DNA from: Gammaproteobacteria bacterium
Lineage (GTDB): Bacteria > Pseudomonadota > Gammaproteobacteria > Granulosicoccales > Granulosicoccaceae
Direction of reading: 5' to 3'
Length of the DNA: 21,635 nucleotides
Assembly (NCBI GenBank): GCA_019634245.1
Contig: JAHQVR010000097.1
Span: 1 to 21,635, forward strand
Shown one piece after another: positions 1 through 7,520 of this stretch; position 1 is the stretch's first letter; the number at the start of each line of letters is the position of its first letter. The notes below the pieces were generated by a model that had not been told where the DNA came from, did no database searches, and was given only the letters and a program-made list of their open reading frames with translations. The position numbers and the translations under genes are program-made.

Positions 1-2020
1 GCTCAGTAATCAATGCCGGTCCGGTGATTTCGTCGCCGATTTTCAATGCATCACGTTGTATAATTTGAGCGTGTACTTCCTCGCCTGTTTTATCGCAAAT
101 TATCTTGCGCGTTATGACAGCATCGCCTGCACTGGATTTGCCTGCATGGGACGTATCAGGTTCATTTCGGCGATGGGCATCATCTTTCCCGGTTGAAACA
201 CTCACGCCCCAATTCAGAATTTCGATAGACATACCGGGTACTGGCCGTGAGTACTGTCGTTGATACTCCGCGTCAAACAGTGCCTCCAGTGTATTGACAT
301 GACTATTGTTCAACTGTGTAGCGGGTAATGTAATTTCAATTTCGTGTCCTTGGCCTTGATAGCGCATGAAAGCAACACAGTGGTGTTCAAGTTCCGTTTC
401 ACGAGTCGCTGTTTTTACAACGGCCGCAGCGTCGTTTATAAGTTCTGCAAGGAAAGCATTGATGTCAGTTAAATTAATATTTTTGAGTAATGTGTAATGG
501 CTTTTTACTATTTCAAACGAAATTGGTGCAAACAAAAAACCCACCGCTGAACCGACACCCGGGTTGGGTGGCACCAGAATACGTTTTACCCCGGCGCGTC
601 GTGCGATTCGGGTCGCATGCAAGGGCCCAGTGCCTCCAAAAGCGATCATGAGTCGGTCACCTAAGTCCTTGCCTGACTCAACTGCATGCATCCTCGCAGC
701 ATTCGCCATATTTTCGTTAACCATATTGCTCACACCGGAAGCCGCTTGTTGCACGCTGAGTGAAAGGGGATTCGCGATATCTTCTTGTAACGCTTTTTGG
801 TTAGCAGCAACATCCAGTTTTATCAGTCCATCTGCAAAGGTATCAGGGTCGAGATATCCTAACGCCAGATCTGCATCACTAACGGTCGCTCTCTGACCTC
901 CATTGCCGTACGCTGCGGGTCCAGGTTCACTGCCAGCGCTCTTCGGACCAACATGCAGTCGACCGAGTGTATCGACTTGAGCAATGGAGCCACCACCAGC
1001 ACCAATTTCAATCATCTCCAACACCGGTATCCTAACCGGCATGCCACTACCTTTGATAAAGCGCGCAGCTCTCGCGATCTCGAAGTGTCTGGCTTGTTGT
1101 GGGCGATAATTATCAATAAGACAGAGTTTTGCTGTGGTCCCGCCCATATCAAATGACAGAACAGACTCAGCACTGCACTGTTCAGCGATTCGAGCTGCCA
1201 ATACAGCCCCACCAGCAGGCCCTGATTCCACTAGTCTTATGGGCAGACGAGCAGCGGTTTCAATGGTGGTCATACCGCCACTTGCTGTAATCATCAGTAT
1301 TGGACAATCAAGTCCTGTGGATTTAACCTCGCTTGCAAGGTTAGTCAGATACGTGGACATCAAGGGCTGAATATAGGCATTCGCAATCGTTGTACACAGA
1401 CGATCAAACTCACGTGCTTCCGGGCTTACTTCACTAGAGACTGAAATCGAAAGTTGTGGTCTTCGTTGCAATAAACTCTCGCGTACTGCCTGTTCGTGCT
1501 TACCGTTGGCATAGGCATGTAATAAACAAATGGCTATGGCCGAAGCACCACATGCATCTATCTGGTTTACTAAAGAAGTAATGGAGTTGTTATCCAGAGG
1601 TGCAATTACTTCACCTTCCCAAGATATTCTTTCTGGTACAGTAAAACACCGAGATCTAGGTACTAGCAAATCAGGCTTATCGATCATTACATCGTACTGA
1701 TCGTATCTGCGTTCGTACGCGATCTCGAGAATGTCACGAAAGCCTTCTGTGGTAATGCTAGCCACTTTTGCGCCGCGTTTTTCGATCAAGGCATTAGTGG
1801 CAAGCGTTGTACCGTGTATAAACAGGCCAATTTGCTGAATCGAGGAACCGGTTTCATTCAGCATTCGCTTTAATCCGCCTAGCACGCCCATGCTAGGGTC
1901 AGAATGAGTGGTAGGGATTTTTGTTGAAGACACAACAACACCCTCATCATTCATCAACACTATGTCAGTGAATGTGCCGCCGATATCCACGGCAAGGCGC
2001 AGATTTTTTTTACACTTCAT
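1..2020 (-). CDS. hyuA: N-methylhydantoinase A / oxoprolinase family protein (HyuA), 3' end cut by window
   Basis: About 673 codons are visible and no stop is reached at the window edge, so the C-terminus is missing; the family is near 680-700 residues, so only a short tail is lost. Seen: an ATG start giving MKCKKNLRLAVDIGGTFTD, with the N-terminal ATPase motif DIGGTFTD at residues 12-19; IHGTTLATNALIE at about 68-80; SGPAGG at 266-271; DMGGTT at 291-296; and the conserved C-terminal stretch ending GPALITE. This is the Hydant_A_N, Hydantoinase_A, Hydant_A_C order. The family uses ATP to open cyclic amides (N-methylhydantoin, hydantoins, 5-oxoproline), usually with a HyuB partner, which would lie left of this window. 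Substrate cannot be read from sequence. Another in-frame ATG lies at 2074 but adds residues outside the family's usual start; neither ATG has a convincing ribosome site. Probably cytoplasmic. Confidence 0.9.
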   Translation of the reverse strand, partial: MKCKKNLRLAVDIGGTFTDIVLMNDEGVVVSSTKIPTTHSDPSMGVLGGLKRMLNETGSSIQQIGLFIHGTTLATNALIEKRGAKVASITTEGFRDILEIAYERRYDQYDVMIDKPDLLVPRSRCFTVPERISWEGEVIAPLDNNSITSLVNQIDACGASAIAICLLHAYANGKHEQAVRESLLQRRPQLSISVSSEVSPEAREFDRLCTTIANAYIQPLMSTYLTNLASEVKSTGLDCPILMITASGGMTTIETAARLPIRLVESGPAGGAVLAARIAEQCSAESVLSFDMGGTTAKLCLIDNYRPQQARHFEIARAARFIKGSGMPVRIPVLEMIEIGAGGGSIAQVDTLGRLHVGPKSAGSEPGPAAYGNGGQRATVSDADLALGYLDPDTFADGLIKLDVAANQKALQEDIANPLSLSVQQAASGVSNMVNENMANAARMHAVESGKDLGDRLMIAFGGTGPLHATRIARRAGVKRILVPPNPGVGSAVGFLFAPISFEIVKSHYTLLKNINLTDINAFLAELINDAAAVVKTATRETELEHHCVAFMRYQGQGHEIEITLPATQLNNSHVNTLEALFDAEYQRQYSRPVPGMSIEILNWGVSVSTGKDDAHRRNEPDTSHAGKSSAGDAVITRKIICDKTGEEVHAQIIQRDALKIGDEITGPALITE

Positions 2021-2114
2021 GGGTTGCCCGGTTACATACTTTTTAATTGGAAACCAATGTCTTCCTGTTGCCATTCTGCATTGGCAGGATCGAACTACAG
2101 AAAGGCCCTTCTTT

Positions 2115-2150
2115 AAGAGTTACAGAACGTACAAGAGCTATAGAACGTTC
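2115..2150. repeat. two-unit 18-base tandem repeat upstream of hyuA
   Basis: Unit 1 (2115-2132) is AAGAGTTACAGAACGTAC and unit 2 (2133-2150) is AAGAGCTATAGAACGTTC; they match at 15 of 18 positions and abut exactly. The second unit contains the palindrome GAACGTTC. It lies 95-130 bases upstream of the hyuA ATG. Tandem direct repeats of this size in a promoter region are often binding sites for a dimeric regulator; that role is an inference. Confidence 0.5.
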
Positions 2151-2421
2151 AATACACGACGAGGTCGCAACCGGTAGCACGACGTATGGTGGGATGAATC
2201 ATGTGAGGAGTTGTATACACAAATCTATTATAAGCAGTGTTCGGCTGTGGTGTCGAGGAATTTGAAGTTGCAGGTAAAACGCTCAAATCCATCCTAGTTA
2301 GATAGCGTAGCTGTTACCCATTACTATAGGCATGGCCTCTGCACAGCTCAACTTTCAGCGCGGCTCGGGACTCGCTAGATTCGTTGGACCAACTAGCCAG
2401 TTGTAGTCTTATTCTGCATCA

Positions 2422-2441
2422 TTAGCGCAGAATTGCGCTAA
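2422..2441. promoter_or_regulatory. perfect 8-bp inverted repeat, possible operator or hairpin
   Basis: TTAGCGCA at 2422-2429 and TGCGCTAA at 2434-2441 are exact reverse complements separated by GAAT. No T-run follows on either strand, so an intrinsic terminator is unlikely; an operator or transcript-end hairpin for the thiamine operon is possible. Function unproven. Confidence 0.4.
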
Positions 2442-2575
2442 CAGATACCTCTGGGTCGGAAACGACTTTGAACAAAAATAGCGTTGGTAGGCGTTGCTAC
2501 CTGTCAGCCAAGGCACTTCTTGAACAAATACCACTCGCCTCGTTAATTCACACTTTAAATCTAGTGGCTTAATTT

Positions 2576-3211
2576 TCAGCGAGGAATTAATCGGCCACCT
2601 TCTAGATCATATTGCTGGGCCTCTAAAAAAATCGCATCGTCTGTATTATGTGTAACCAAAACAACGCAGAGTTGATGGTTTTTTATAACTTTTGAGGTCA
2701 ACTCCAACATATCAAACCGTGTTGCTTCATCAAGCGCACTGAACGGCTCATCCAACAGTAAGATCGGTTGGTTGCGTAATAAACATCGCGCCAGCGCGAC
2801 GCGTTGTTGTTCGCCGCCAGACAAGGTATCGGCGCGTTGGGTGGAGAAGTCTTCTAAACCGACTTCACGCAACACTTCATCAATGTTGTCAAGATCTGTA
2901 GAGTTGAGTTTAAGATTGGGGTTTACTCCTAGGCCAATATTTTGTTGCACCGTTAAATGCGAAAAGAGGTTGTGCTGTTGAAACAGAGACGTCACGGGTC
3001 TTGCACTCGCTGAAAAATTAAGAAGCGAATGCTCCTGCCAGTAGAGCTCGCCTGAATCGGGTTTTAGAAAGCCGGCTATCAAGTTCAGCAAGGTGCTCTT
3101 GCCAGATCCGCTCTTACCCAATACCGCACTGACACGACTGGTATCTGCCTGCAAGGTAAAGTGAAACTTATTGCCACCCAGTTGCAGTGATAGCTTATCA
3201 AGCTTCAGCAT
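2576..3211 (-). CDS. thiQ: thiamine ABC transporter ATP-binding protein
   Basis: 211-residue ABC ATPase that powers thiamine import with ThiB and ThiP at the inner membrane. Seen: Walker A GKSGSGKST (residues 32-40), Q-loop in SLFQQHNLF (about 75-83), signature LSGGEQQRVALA (130-141), Walker B ILLLDEP (150-156), D-loop SALD and the switch histidine in VTHNT (H188). All catalytic motifs are intact. Start: the frame stays open upstream to 3373, but the ATG at 3211 begins the family-typical MLKLDKLSL and has a good GGAAG ribosome site 8 bases ahead. It overlaps the end of thiP by 14 bases, implying translational coupling. Length is close to other ThiQ proteins (about 210-235). Assignment as ThiQ rather than another importer ATPase comes from the adjacent thiB, thiP and TPP riboswitch. 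Confidence 0.93.
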   Translation of the reverse strand: MLKLDKLSLQLGGNKFHFTLQADTSRVSAVLGKSGSGKSTLLNLIAGFLKPDSGELYWQEHSLLNFSASARPVTSLFQQHNLFSHLTVQQNIGLGVNPNLKLNSTDLDNIDEVLREVGLEDFSTQRADTLSGGEQQRVALARCLLRNQPILLLDEPFSALDEATRFDMLELTSKVIKNHQLCVVLVTHNTDDAIFLEAQQYDLEGGRLIPR

Positions 3212-4808
3212 TATCAGAGCTTCCAAAAAGACTTTGGATGAGTACAAACAATGTAAAACAAACACACAGCAACAGCACTGCGGTAGCGGCTGCTTCGTAG
3301 AATCGGTAGCCGCCCATACGTTGATACAATAGCAGCGGAAGAGTGAGTGCCCGCTCAGAGCCAAACAAGGCAATCGCGCTTAGATCCCCTGCTGATAATG
3401 TTGCGGATATCCCTAAGGCAAAACCAATGGGCTTTCGAATCAAAGGCCAGTCAATTAATCGCCATCGACTCCAGCCCATGATGCCCAAAGACTGGACGAG
3501 CCGGTCATGTTGAGCACCTGCCTTCATCAAAGGACCATCCAGTATTCGCAAAACAAACGGAAGCGCCATAACACTGTTTATAATCATGGCGAGCACCAAG
3601 GCGATCGAAAAAACATCCGCGACATCCCGAAGGAGTAAAAATAGCCCAGTCCCCAGCACAACTGCCGGCATGGCCAAAATCACATTACCAGACTGCTGTA
3701 ACCAAAGCCCTACGTGTGATCGTAAAAGCCGAATGCGAAGATGTCGGGAGGTAATTAGCAGCCCTAAACCAATGATTAATGCAATTACCGCTGAAAAAAT
3801 CGATATCACCACCGTATTCACACACGCTTTTATGGTGTTCGGATGAAGCAGTACATCGACAGTGGCAGGGTTAATAGCAAAAATCATCAGACCCAACAAA
3901 GGCAGCACCACAAATCCCGCCGCTATACTAATAATTAAACCGTTGAGCCACCGAGTTCCTGGCACCGGTTTAAAAAGGCTATTCTTTGCCTGATAACCAA
4001 AACTCACTATTCGCTGTTGTTTGAATAACGAACTGGCAAACAGCAATACAGTGCAGATTAGCAATTGAGCTATTGCTAGAGAAACCGCCGAATTTAAGTC
4101 AAAGTCAAATCGCAGAGCTTGATATATAGCCACCTCGATGGTAGTCGCTCTTGGCCCACCGCCCAGGGTCAACACAATCGTAAAACTGGTAAAGCACAAA
4201 GTAAATATCAACATGAACAAGCCGACCAGTTGTGACTTCATAGCCGGCCATTCAATAAACCGATACTGAGCGATAGCGCTCATGCGCAGCTGAGTGGCCA
4301 GGCGCCACTGTTCATTGGGAATACTGTCCAACGAATGTAGAAATACTCGAGTGGCCAGAGGCATATTAAAAAAGATATGCGCAATCAGAATGCCTGACAA
4401 CCCATAAATTGAAAATCGATCCCAGCCAAATTCGGTGAGAATCTGATTTAACCATCCTGTACGTCCATACACAGCCACTAATCCGAAAATGGCCACCAGA
4501 GTGGGAATCACTAAGGATAAACTATATAAATGAATGAGCGTTTGTCTTCCCCAGAAGTGTCTCTCCCTTGACAAAGAAAGCGCAACAGGAATGGCGAGAA
4601 CAACCGACAACAGCGCCGACAGCAGCGCTTGATAAAAACTGAACCAAATAACACGAATGTAGTATGAATTGCCAAAAACATGGCTAAGTGACAAGTCGCT
4701 AGCCGATGATATCAGTGTAAAAAGTGGCAAACCGGCGAGTAGTACAAGCAGCAGAACTGCAAGAGCGCCGGGAAGCCACCATTTTTCTGTAGCACTCACC
4801 GCACTCAT
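3198..4808 (-). CDS. thiP: thiamine ABC transporter permease
   Basis: 536-residue integral membrane permease with two fused permease halves, matching the ThiP family length. Hydrophobic segments run from about residue 12 to the C-terminus. Each half carries a cytoplasmic EAA-like loop that docks the ATPase: one around residues 166-190 (EQWRLATQLRMSAIAQYRFI) and one in the second half around QSLGIMGWSRWRLIDWP. The start is an ATG (MSAVSATEKWW) 34 bases after the thiB stop; no strong ribosome site is visible. The 3' end overlaps thiQ. Function is the transmembrane channel for thiamine (and probably its phosphates) delivered by periplasmic ThiB; the family is established, substrate is supported by operon context. 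Confidence 0.93.
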   Translation of the reverse strand: MSAVSATEKWWLPGALAVLLLVLLAGLPLFTLISSASDLSLSHVFGNSYYIRVIWFSFYQALLSALLSVVLAIPVALSLSRERHFWGRQTLIHLYSLSLVIPTLVAIFGLVAVYGRTGWLNQILTEFGWDRFSIYGLSGILIAHIFFNMPLATRVFLHSLDSIPNEQWRLATQLRMSAIAQYRFIEWPAMKSQLVGLFMLIFTLCFTSFTIVLTLGGGPRATTIEVAIYQALRFDFDLNSAVSLAIAQLLICTVLLFASSLFKQQRIVSFGYQAKNSLFKPVPGTRWLNGLIISIAAGFVVLPLLGLMIFAINPATVDVLLHPNTIKACVNTVVISIFSAVIALIIGLGLLITSRHLRIRLLRSHVGLWLQQSGNVILAMPAVVLGTGLFLLLRDVADVFSIALVLAMIINSVMALPFVLRILDGPLMKAGAQHDRLVQSLGIMGWSRWRLIDWPLIRKPIGFALGISATLSAGDLSAIALFGSERALTLPLLLYQRMGGYRFYEAAATAVLLLCVCFTLFVLIQSLFGSSDNAEA

Positions 4809-4842
4809 TCTGGTGTTATCAACTGAGTTCTGTCGAAAGGAT

Positions 4843-5853
4843 TCAATTTGCAGCGTCTAGCCACTCACTAATCCAGTTCTTACGCTGATCCCGCACCTCG
4901 TTTGTATCGATCAACAGTGATTTAGTTGGCTGTATGAGTTTATCGAATTCTGGGGGTAAAGCATCTCCAATATCGATACTTGGATACATAACGTTTGTTA
5001 GTGGTAGTGCCGATTGAGCTTCCTGGCTAATTAGATATTGCAAAAATTCTCTACCCAGGGCTTGCTGTTCAGAGTTCTTCAGAAGTGCTGCTACTTCGAT
5101 TTGGAGATAATGCCCCTCAGCAAACGCGGCCGCCTGGTATTGCTCAGTTTTGTCCACGGCCATGTGGTATCCCGGTGATGTGTCATAACTTAGCACCATG
5201 GGAGCTTCTCCATTGAGAAAAAGAGAAAAATAGGCTTCACTCCATCCGCTAGTAACGGTGAGGATTTTAGGTTGGAGCATTTCCCACGCTTGGCCCGCAT
5301 TGTCACCGTAAACCGACTTAACCCAAAGCAACAAACCCAAACCTGGCGTGCTAGTGCGCGGGTCCTGAATGATAATTTTCAAATCATCGGGCGCATTCAC
5401 CAGCTCATCCAGACTACTGGGAGGCTCCGGCAATTGTTCAGTGTCGTATACAAAAGCAAAATGTCCAAAGTCATAAGGAACAAAGATGTTTGAATCCCAA
5501 TCCACAGGCAAGGATATGCTTGACAAATCAGCACCAGACTCCACCAACAGTCCAGTATCCTCTGCCAACGCCATCAGATTGTAGTCAAGACCTAACACTA
5601 CATCCGCCGAACTAGAATCACCCTCTAGCTGTACCCGATTTAATATCCCAGCAGAACTATCGATAGCGACAAAATTCAATGTGCAATCACACTGTTTTTC
5701 AAAACCAGTTTTGATAATGGGTCCAGGCCCCCATTCGGAAGTGAATGAATCGTAGGTGTATACAGTTAGAGTCTGAGAGGCGTGCGCCACGGGAAACGCA
5801 CCAAAAAGAAAAAATAGGCCGGCTATTAGGCCACAGCGGTTAGTACTAGTCAC
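4843..5853 (-). CDS. thiB: thiamine-binding periplasmic protein
   Basis: 336-residue solute-binding protein. Seen: an N-terminal Sec signal peptide (residues 1-25; hydrophobic core LIAGLFFLFGAF, likely cleavage after AHA) and the ThiB hallmark LTVYTYDSFTSEWGPGP at about 29-45, followed by a Cys-x-Cys (CDC) as in the enterobacterial TbpA/ThiB and by ADVVLGLDYNL. It captures thiamine in the periplasm and hands it to ThiPQ. The start codon is GTG at 5853; a GGAG ribosome site lies about 8 bases ahead, and the ATG at 5860 is out of frame and stops after four codons. It is first in the thiBPQ operon, directly behind the TPP riboswitch, so it should be shut off when ThDP is abundant. Confidence 0.95.
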   Translation of the reverse strand: MTSTNRCGLIAGLFFLFGAFPVAHASQTLTVYTYDSFTSEWGPGPIIKTGFEKQCDCTLNFVAIDSSAGILNRVQLEGDSSSADVVLGLDYNLMALAEDTGLLVESGADLSSISLPVDWDSNIFVPYDFGHFAFVYDTEQLPEPPSSLDELVNAPDDLKIIIQDPRTSTPGLGLLLWVKSVYGDNAGQAWEMLQPKILTVTSGWSEAYFSLFLNGEAPMVLSYDTSPGYHMAVDKTEQYQAAAFAEGHYLQIEVAALLKNSEQQALGREFLQYLISQEAQSALPLTNVMYPSIDIGDALPPEFDKLIQPTKSLLIDTNEVRDQRKNWISEWLDAAN

Positions 5854-5854
5854 A

Positions 5855-5891
5855 AGTCATCTCCAGAGTAAATCAGGCAAAAATGATGACT
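5855..5891 (-). promoter_or_regulatory. thiB: possible riboswitch expression platform overlapping the thiB ribosome site
   Basis: In the transcript, AGTCATC (5891-5885) can pair exactly with GATGACT (5861-5855), the segment between the GGAG ribosome site (5864-5861) and the GTG start. The 7-bp helix would block ribosome access. No U-run follows, so control looks translational rather than by intrinsic termination. The pairing is visible; its regulatory use is inferred. Confidence 0.4.
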
Positions 5892-5909
5892 AAACGGACC
5901 AAGCGCAAC

Positions 5910-5989
5910 ACTCAATTCCTACGCCGGCATTAACCGGATCAGGTTCTACGGGTTGTAGATACTCTCAGCCTTGCGGCACCCCGTTGAGT
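5910..5989 (-). promoter_or_regulatory. TPP (THI-box) riboswitch
   Basis: Read on the minus strand, the element starts with ACTCAA, continues to CGGGGTGCC and the diagnostic CTGAGAGTA (5968-5960), then ACCCGTAGAACCTGATCC and the GGTTAATGCCGGCGTAGGAA block (to 5916), and closes with TTGAGT, which pairs with the opening ACTCAA to form P1. All conserved THI-box segments are present. It sits 56 bases ahead of the thiB start and will sense thiamine diphosphate to lower expression of the importer. Confidence 0.97.
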
Positions 5990-6029
5990 CATCAATGTAT
6001 TTATTTAGCCAGCAGTCGCTGACTGAACC

Positions 6030-6035
6030 ATTATA
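6030..6035 (-). promoter_or_regulatory. -10 element of the thiBPQ promoter
   Basis: A consensus TATAAT on the minus strand, about 40 bases ahead of the riboswitch 5' end, which is the right place for the -10 box. The -35 region is weak: TTGCAA lies upstream but with a 20-base spacer, and the hexamer at 17 bases (CAATGC) is poor. Confidence 0.5.
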
Positions 6036-6321
6036 GTGGGCACAATCATAACGCATTGCAAGCAGATCGCGACAATTTGACCAGATACAGCGCCCATGAG
6101 GTCGGTTTGAGCCCTTTGCCTGAATTGGCGCCTCTAATAAAAATCGAATCCCATTCACGAAACCGATGCACCAGGTTCTCGCCAGGCGCAATCAATCTGT
6201 TACCTGGAACGTTGAGAACACAGGCATGGCGACTGGGAACCGGATGGATAAACCAGCCTCCAAGCGGAGTCGGTGGAAGCCGACAACTTTAACCAACGAC
6301 GTAAATTGACGAGACAGAGGC
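6036..6321 (+). other. gene-free leader/promoter region upstream of the dsbA-like gene
   Basis: No credible gene or RNA seen, though a 78-codon open frame crosses it without family features or a ribosome site. Two GGAAC motifs (6206-6210 and 6236-6240, 30 bases apart) resemble -35 elements of many ECF sigma factors, which would fit autoregulation by the ECF sigma encoded downstream, but I cannot pair either with a convincing -10. Small hairpins CTCC-AAGC-GGAG (6258-6269) and GTCGG-TGGAAG-CCGAC (6270-6285) lie just ahead of the dsbA start. Confidence 0.4.
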
Positions 6322-6996
6322 ATGATAGATCCAAAGCAAAACTCCAGACGACTCTTTATCAAATCCACACTAGGCGCTGGCTACCTTGCAGCGATGGCCG
6401 GCTCAGCCTCTGTCACATGGTCAAGCGCAGCATTTTCACAATCTGCTGAAGGGTACGAGGTGCTTCGCACCCCAATGCCAACGGACGACAGTAATTCGAT
6501 CGAAGTGCTTGAATTTTTTTGGTTCGGTTGCCCACACTGCTATGCGTTTGAACCTGCGATCAACAAGTGGGATAAATCCAAACCAGATTATGTCAGTTTT
6601 GTCCGTGAAGCTCCTCCGTTGAACCCCTCGTGGGAACAACACTCTAGGGCCTTCTATGCTGCTGAAGCCTTTGGAATCAACGAGGGGTTCTTCGACCAGA
6701 TGTTCGATCGAATCCACAAAGATCGTAAACCAATGAGAAACCCGAAAAACATTGCACAGTTTGTCGAGAGGTTGGAGTTAGGAGTGAGTGCCGATAAATT
6801 TCAAAAGGCTATGAAATCGTTCGCCGTTGACACCGCCATCAAAAGATCGATCTCTAAGGCGCAGGCGGCAGGCATCAACGGCGTACCCAGTATCATTGTC
6901 AACGGAAAATACCGCACCGGTAATTCAATAGCGGGTAGTCATCAGGGTATTATTAACGCTATAAATAAACTGGTAGAAATCGAGCACAACGCTTAA
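6322..6996 (+). CDS. dsbA: DsbA-family thiol:disulfide oxidoreductase with a Tat-type signal
   Basis: 224-residue periplasmic thioredoxin-fold protein that should introduce disulfide bonds into exported proteins. Seen: active site CPHC at residues 70-73 (the classic DsbA dipeptide PH) after EVLEFFWFG, the helical insertion, and the cis-proline motif GVPS (P189). The N-terminus is SRRLFIK (residues 8-14) followed by a mildly hydrophobic, Gly/Ala-rich stretch to about residue 40; this fits the twin-arginine consensus S-R-R-x-F-(L/I)-K, whereas textbook DsbA uses the Sec/SRP route. The start ATG has GAGG almost adjacent, so the ribosome site is badly spaced. The sigma-factor gene starts 5 bases after the stop, so the three genes are probably one operon. 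Whether DsbB is its re-oxidant cannot be seen here. Confidence 0.9.
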   Translation: MIDPKQNSRRLFIKSTLGAGYLAAMAGSASVTWSSAAFSQSAEGYEVLRTPMPTDDSNSIEVLEFFWFGCPHCYAFEPAINKWDKSKPDYVSFVREAPPLNPSWEQHSRAFYAAEAFGINEGFFDQMFDRIHKDRKPMRNPKNIAQFVERLELGVSADKFQKAMKSFAVDTAIKRSISKAQAAGINGVPSIIVNGKYRTGNSIAGSHQGIINAINKLVEIEHNA

Positions 6997-7001
6997 TAAT
7001 C

Positions 7002-7520
7002 GTGAATTCTTCAACAGAATCAGAACTAAAGGAATTACTGCAATCGGCATATCGATATGCGTATGCATTATCGTCGCACGTTGAGATGGCAGAGGACCTG
7101 GTTCACGAAGGTTGTTTAAAAGTTCTTAAAAAGTATGGCGCTACACCCGACAAGCCACTACTTTTTCGAGTGATTCGTAATCTATACATCGACGATTTTC
7201 GGCACCGGCAGAAGTTTCCCGCCGATCCGATCGATGAAATCGAGTTAGCCGATCACCTGGCACTTGATCCCGTGGCGCATGCTAGTACCGACCATCGATT
7301 AGCAGCCGCCCTGCTAACTCTTCGAGATGCCGAACGTGAAGCTTTGTTTTTATGGGTATTCGAAGGCTACACAGCAGCTGAAATCGGTAAATTAAATAAC
7401 CAATCCAGAAGTACCATCCTGAGTTTGATACATCGAGCCAAAGCAAAATTACGCCTCCAACTGGAGTCCACAGCCACTACTCAGCTACGGGTAGTTGGCA
7501 ATCGACGGAGCGACTCATGA
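7002..7520 (+). CDS. ECF-type RNA polymerase sigma factor
   Basis: 172-residue group 4 sigma-70 family member with only regions 2 and 4. Region 2 spans about residues 17-70 (AYRYAYALSSHVEMAEDLVH, then LLFRVIRNLYIDDFRHRQ); region 4 spans about 100-152 with the helix-turn-helix EGYTAAEIGKLNNQSRSTIL then SLIHRAKAKL. The start is GTG at 7002, 5 bases after the dsbA stop, without an obvious ribosome site, so translation may be coupled to dsbA. Its last codons overlap the downstream gene by 4 bases (ATGA), the usual arrangement of an ECF sigma with its anti-sigma. Target promoters are unknown; the dsbA linkage suggests an envelope or thiol-stress role, which is an inference. Confidence 0.9.
   Translation: MNSSTESELKELLQSAYRYAYALSSHVEMAEDLVHEGCLKVLKKYGATPDKPLLFRVIRNLYIDDFRHRQKFPADPIDEIELADHLALDPVAHASTDHRLAAALLTLRDAEREALFLWVFEGYTAAEIGKLNNQSRSTILSLIHRAKAKLRLQLESTATTQLRVVGNRRSDS

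Larger units (their letters stand above)
2021..2575. other. 555-base gene-free region between thiQ and hyuA
   Basis: No credible gene: the open frames here are short, lack family motifs and lack ribosome sites. It must hold the hyuA promoter (minus strand) and the end of the thiBPQ transcript. It contains a two-unit 18-base tandem repeat (2115-2150), a small inverted repeat CAACT-AGCC-AGTTG (2390-2403) and a perfect 8-bp inverted repeat (2422-2441), described separately. No T-rich intrinsic terminator for thiQ was seen. Confidence 0.6.

Noticed and set aside
2047..2265. 72-codon open frame in the hyuA-thiQ gap
   Set aside because: No ribosome site, no recognisable motif, and it runs through the tandem repeat; most likely chance.
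3212..3373. Upstream extension of thiQ to an ATG at 3373
   Set aside because: The extra 54 residues are Cys-rich and unlike ABC ATPases, lie wholly inside the thiP coding end, and the ATG at 3211 has a good ribosome site and the family start.
6056..6292. 78-codon open frame ahead of dsbA
   Set aside because: Composition and start lack support; it overlaps the promoter region and small hairpins.
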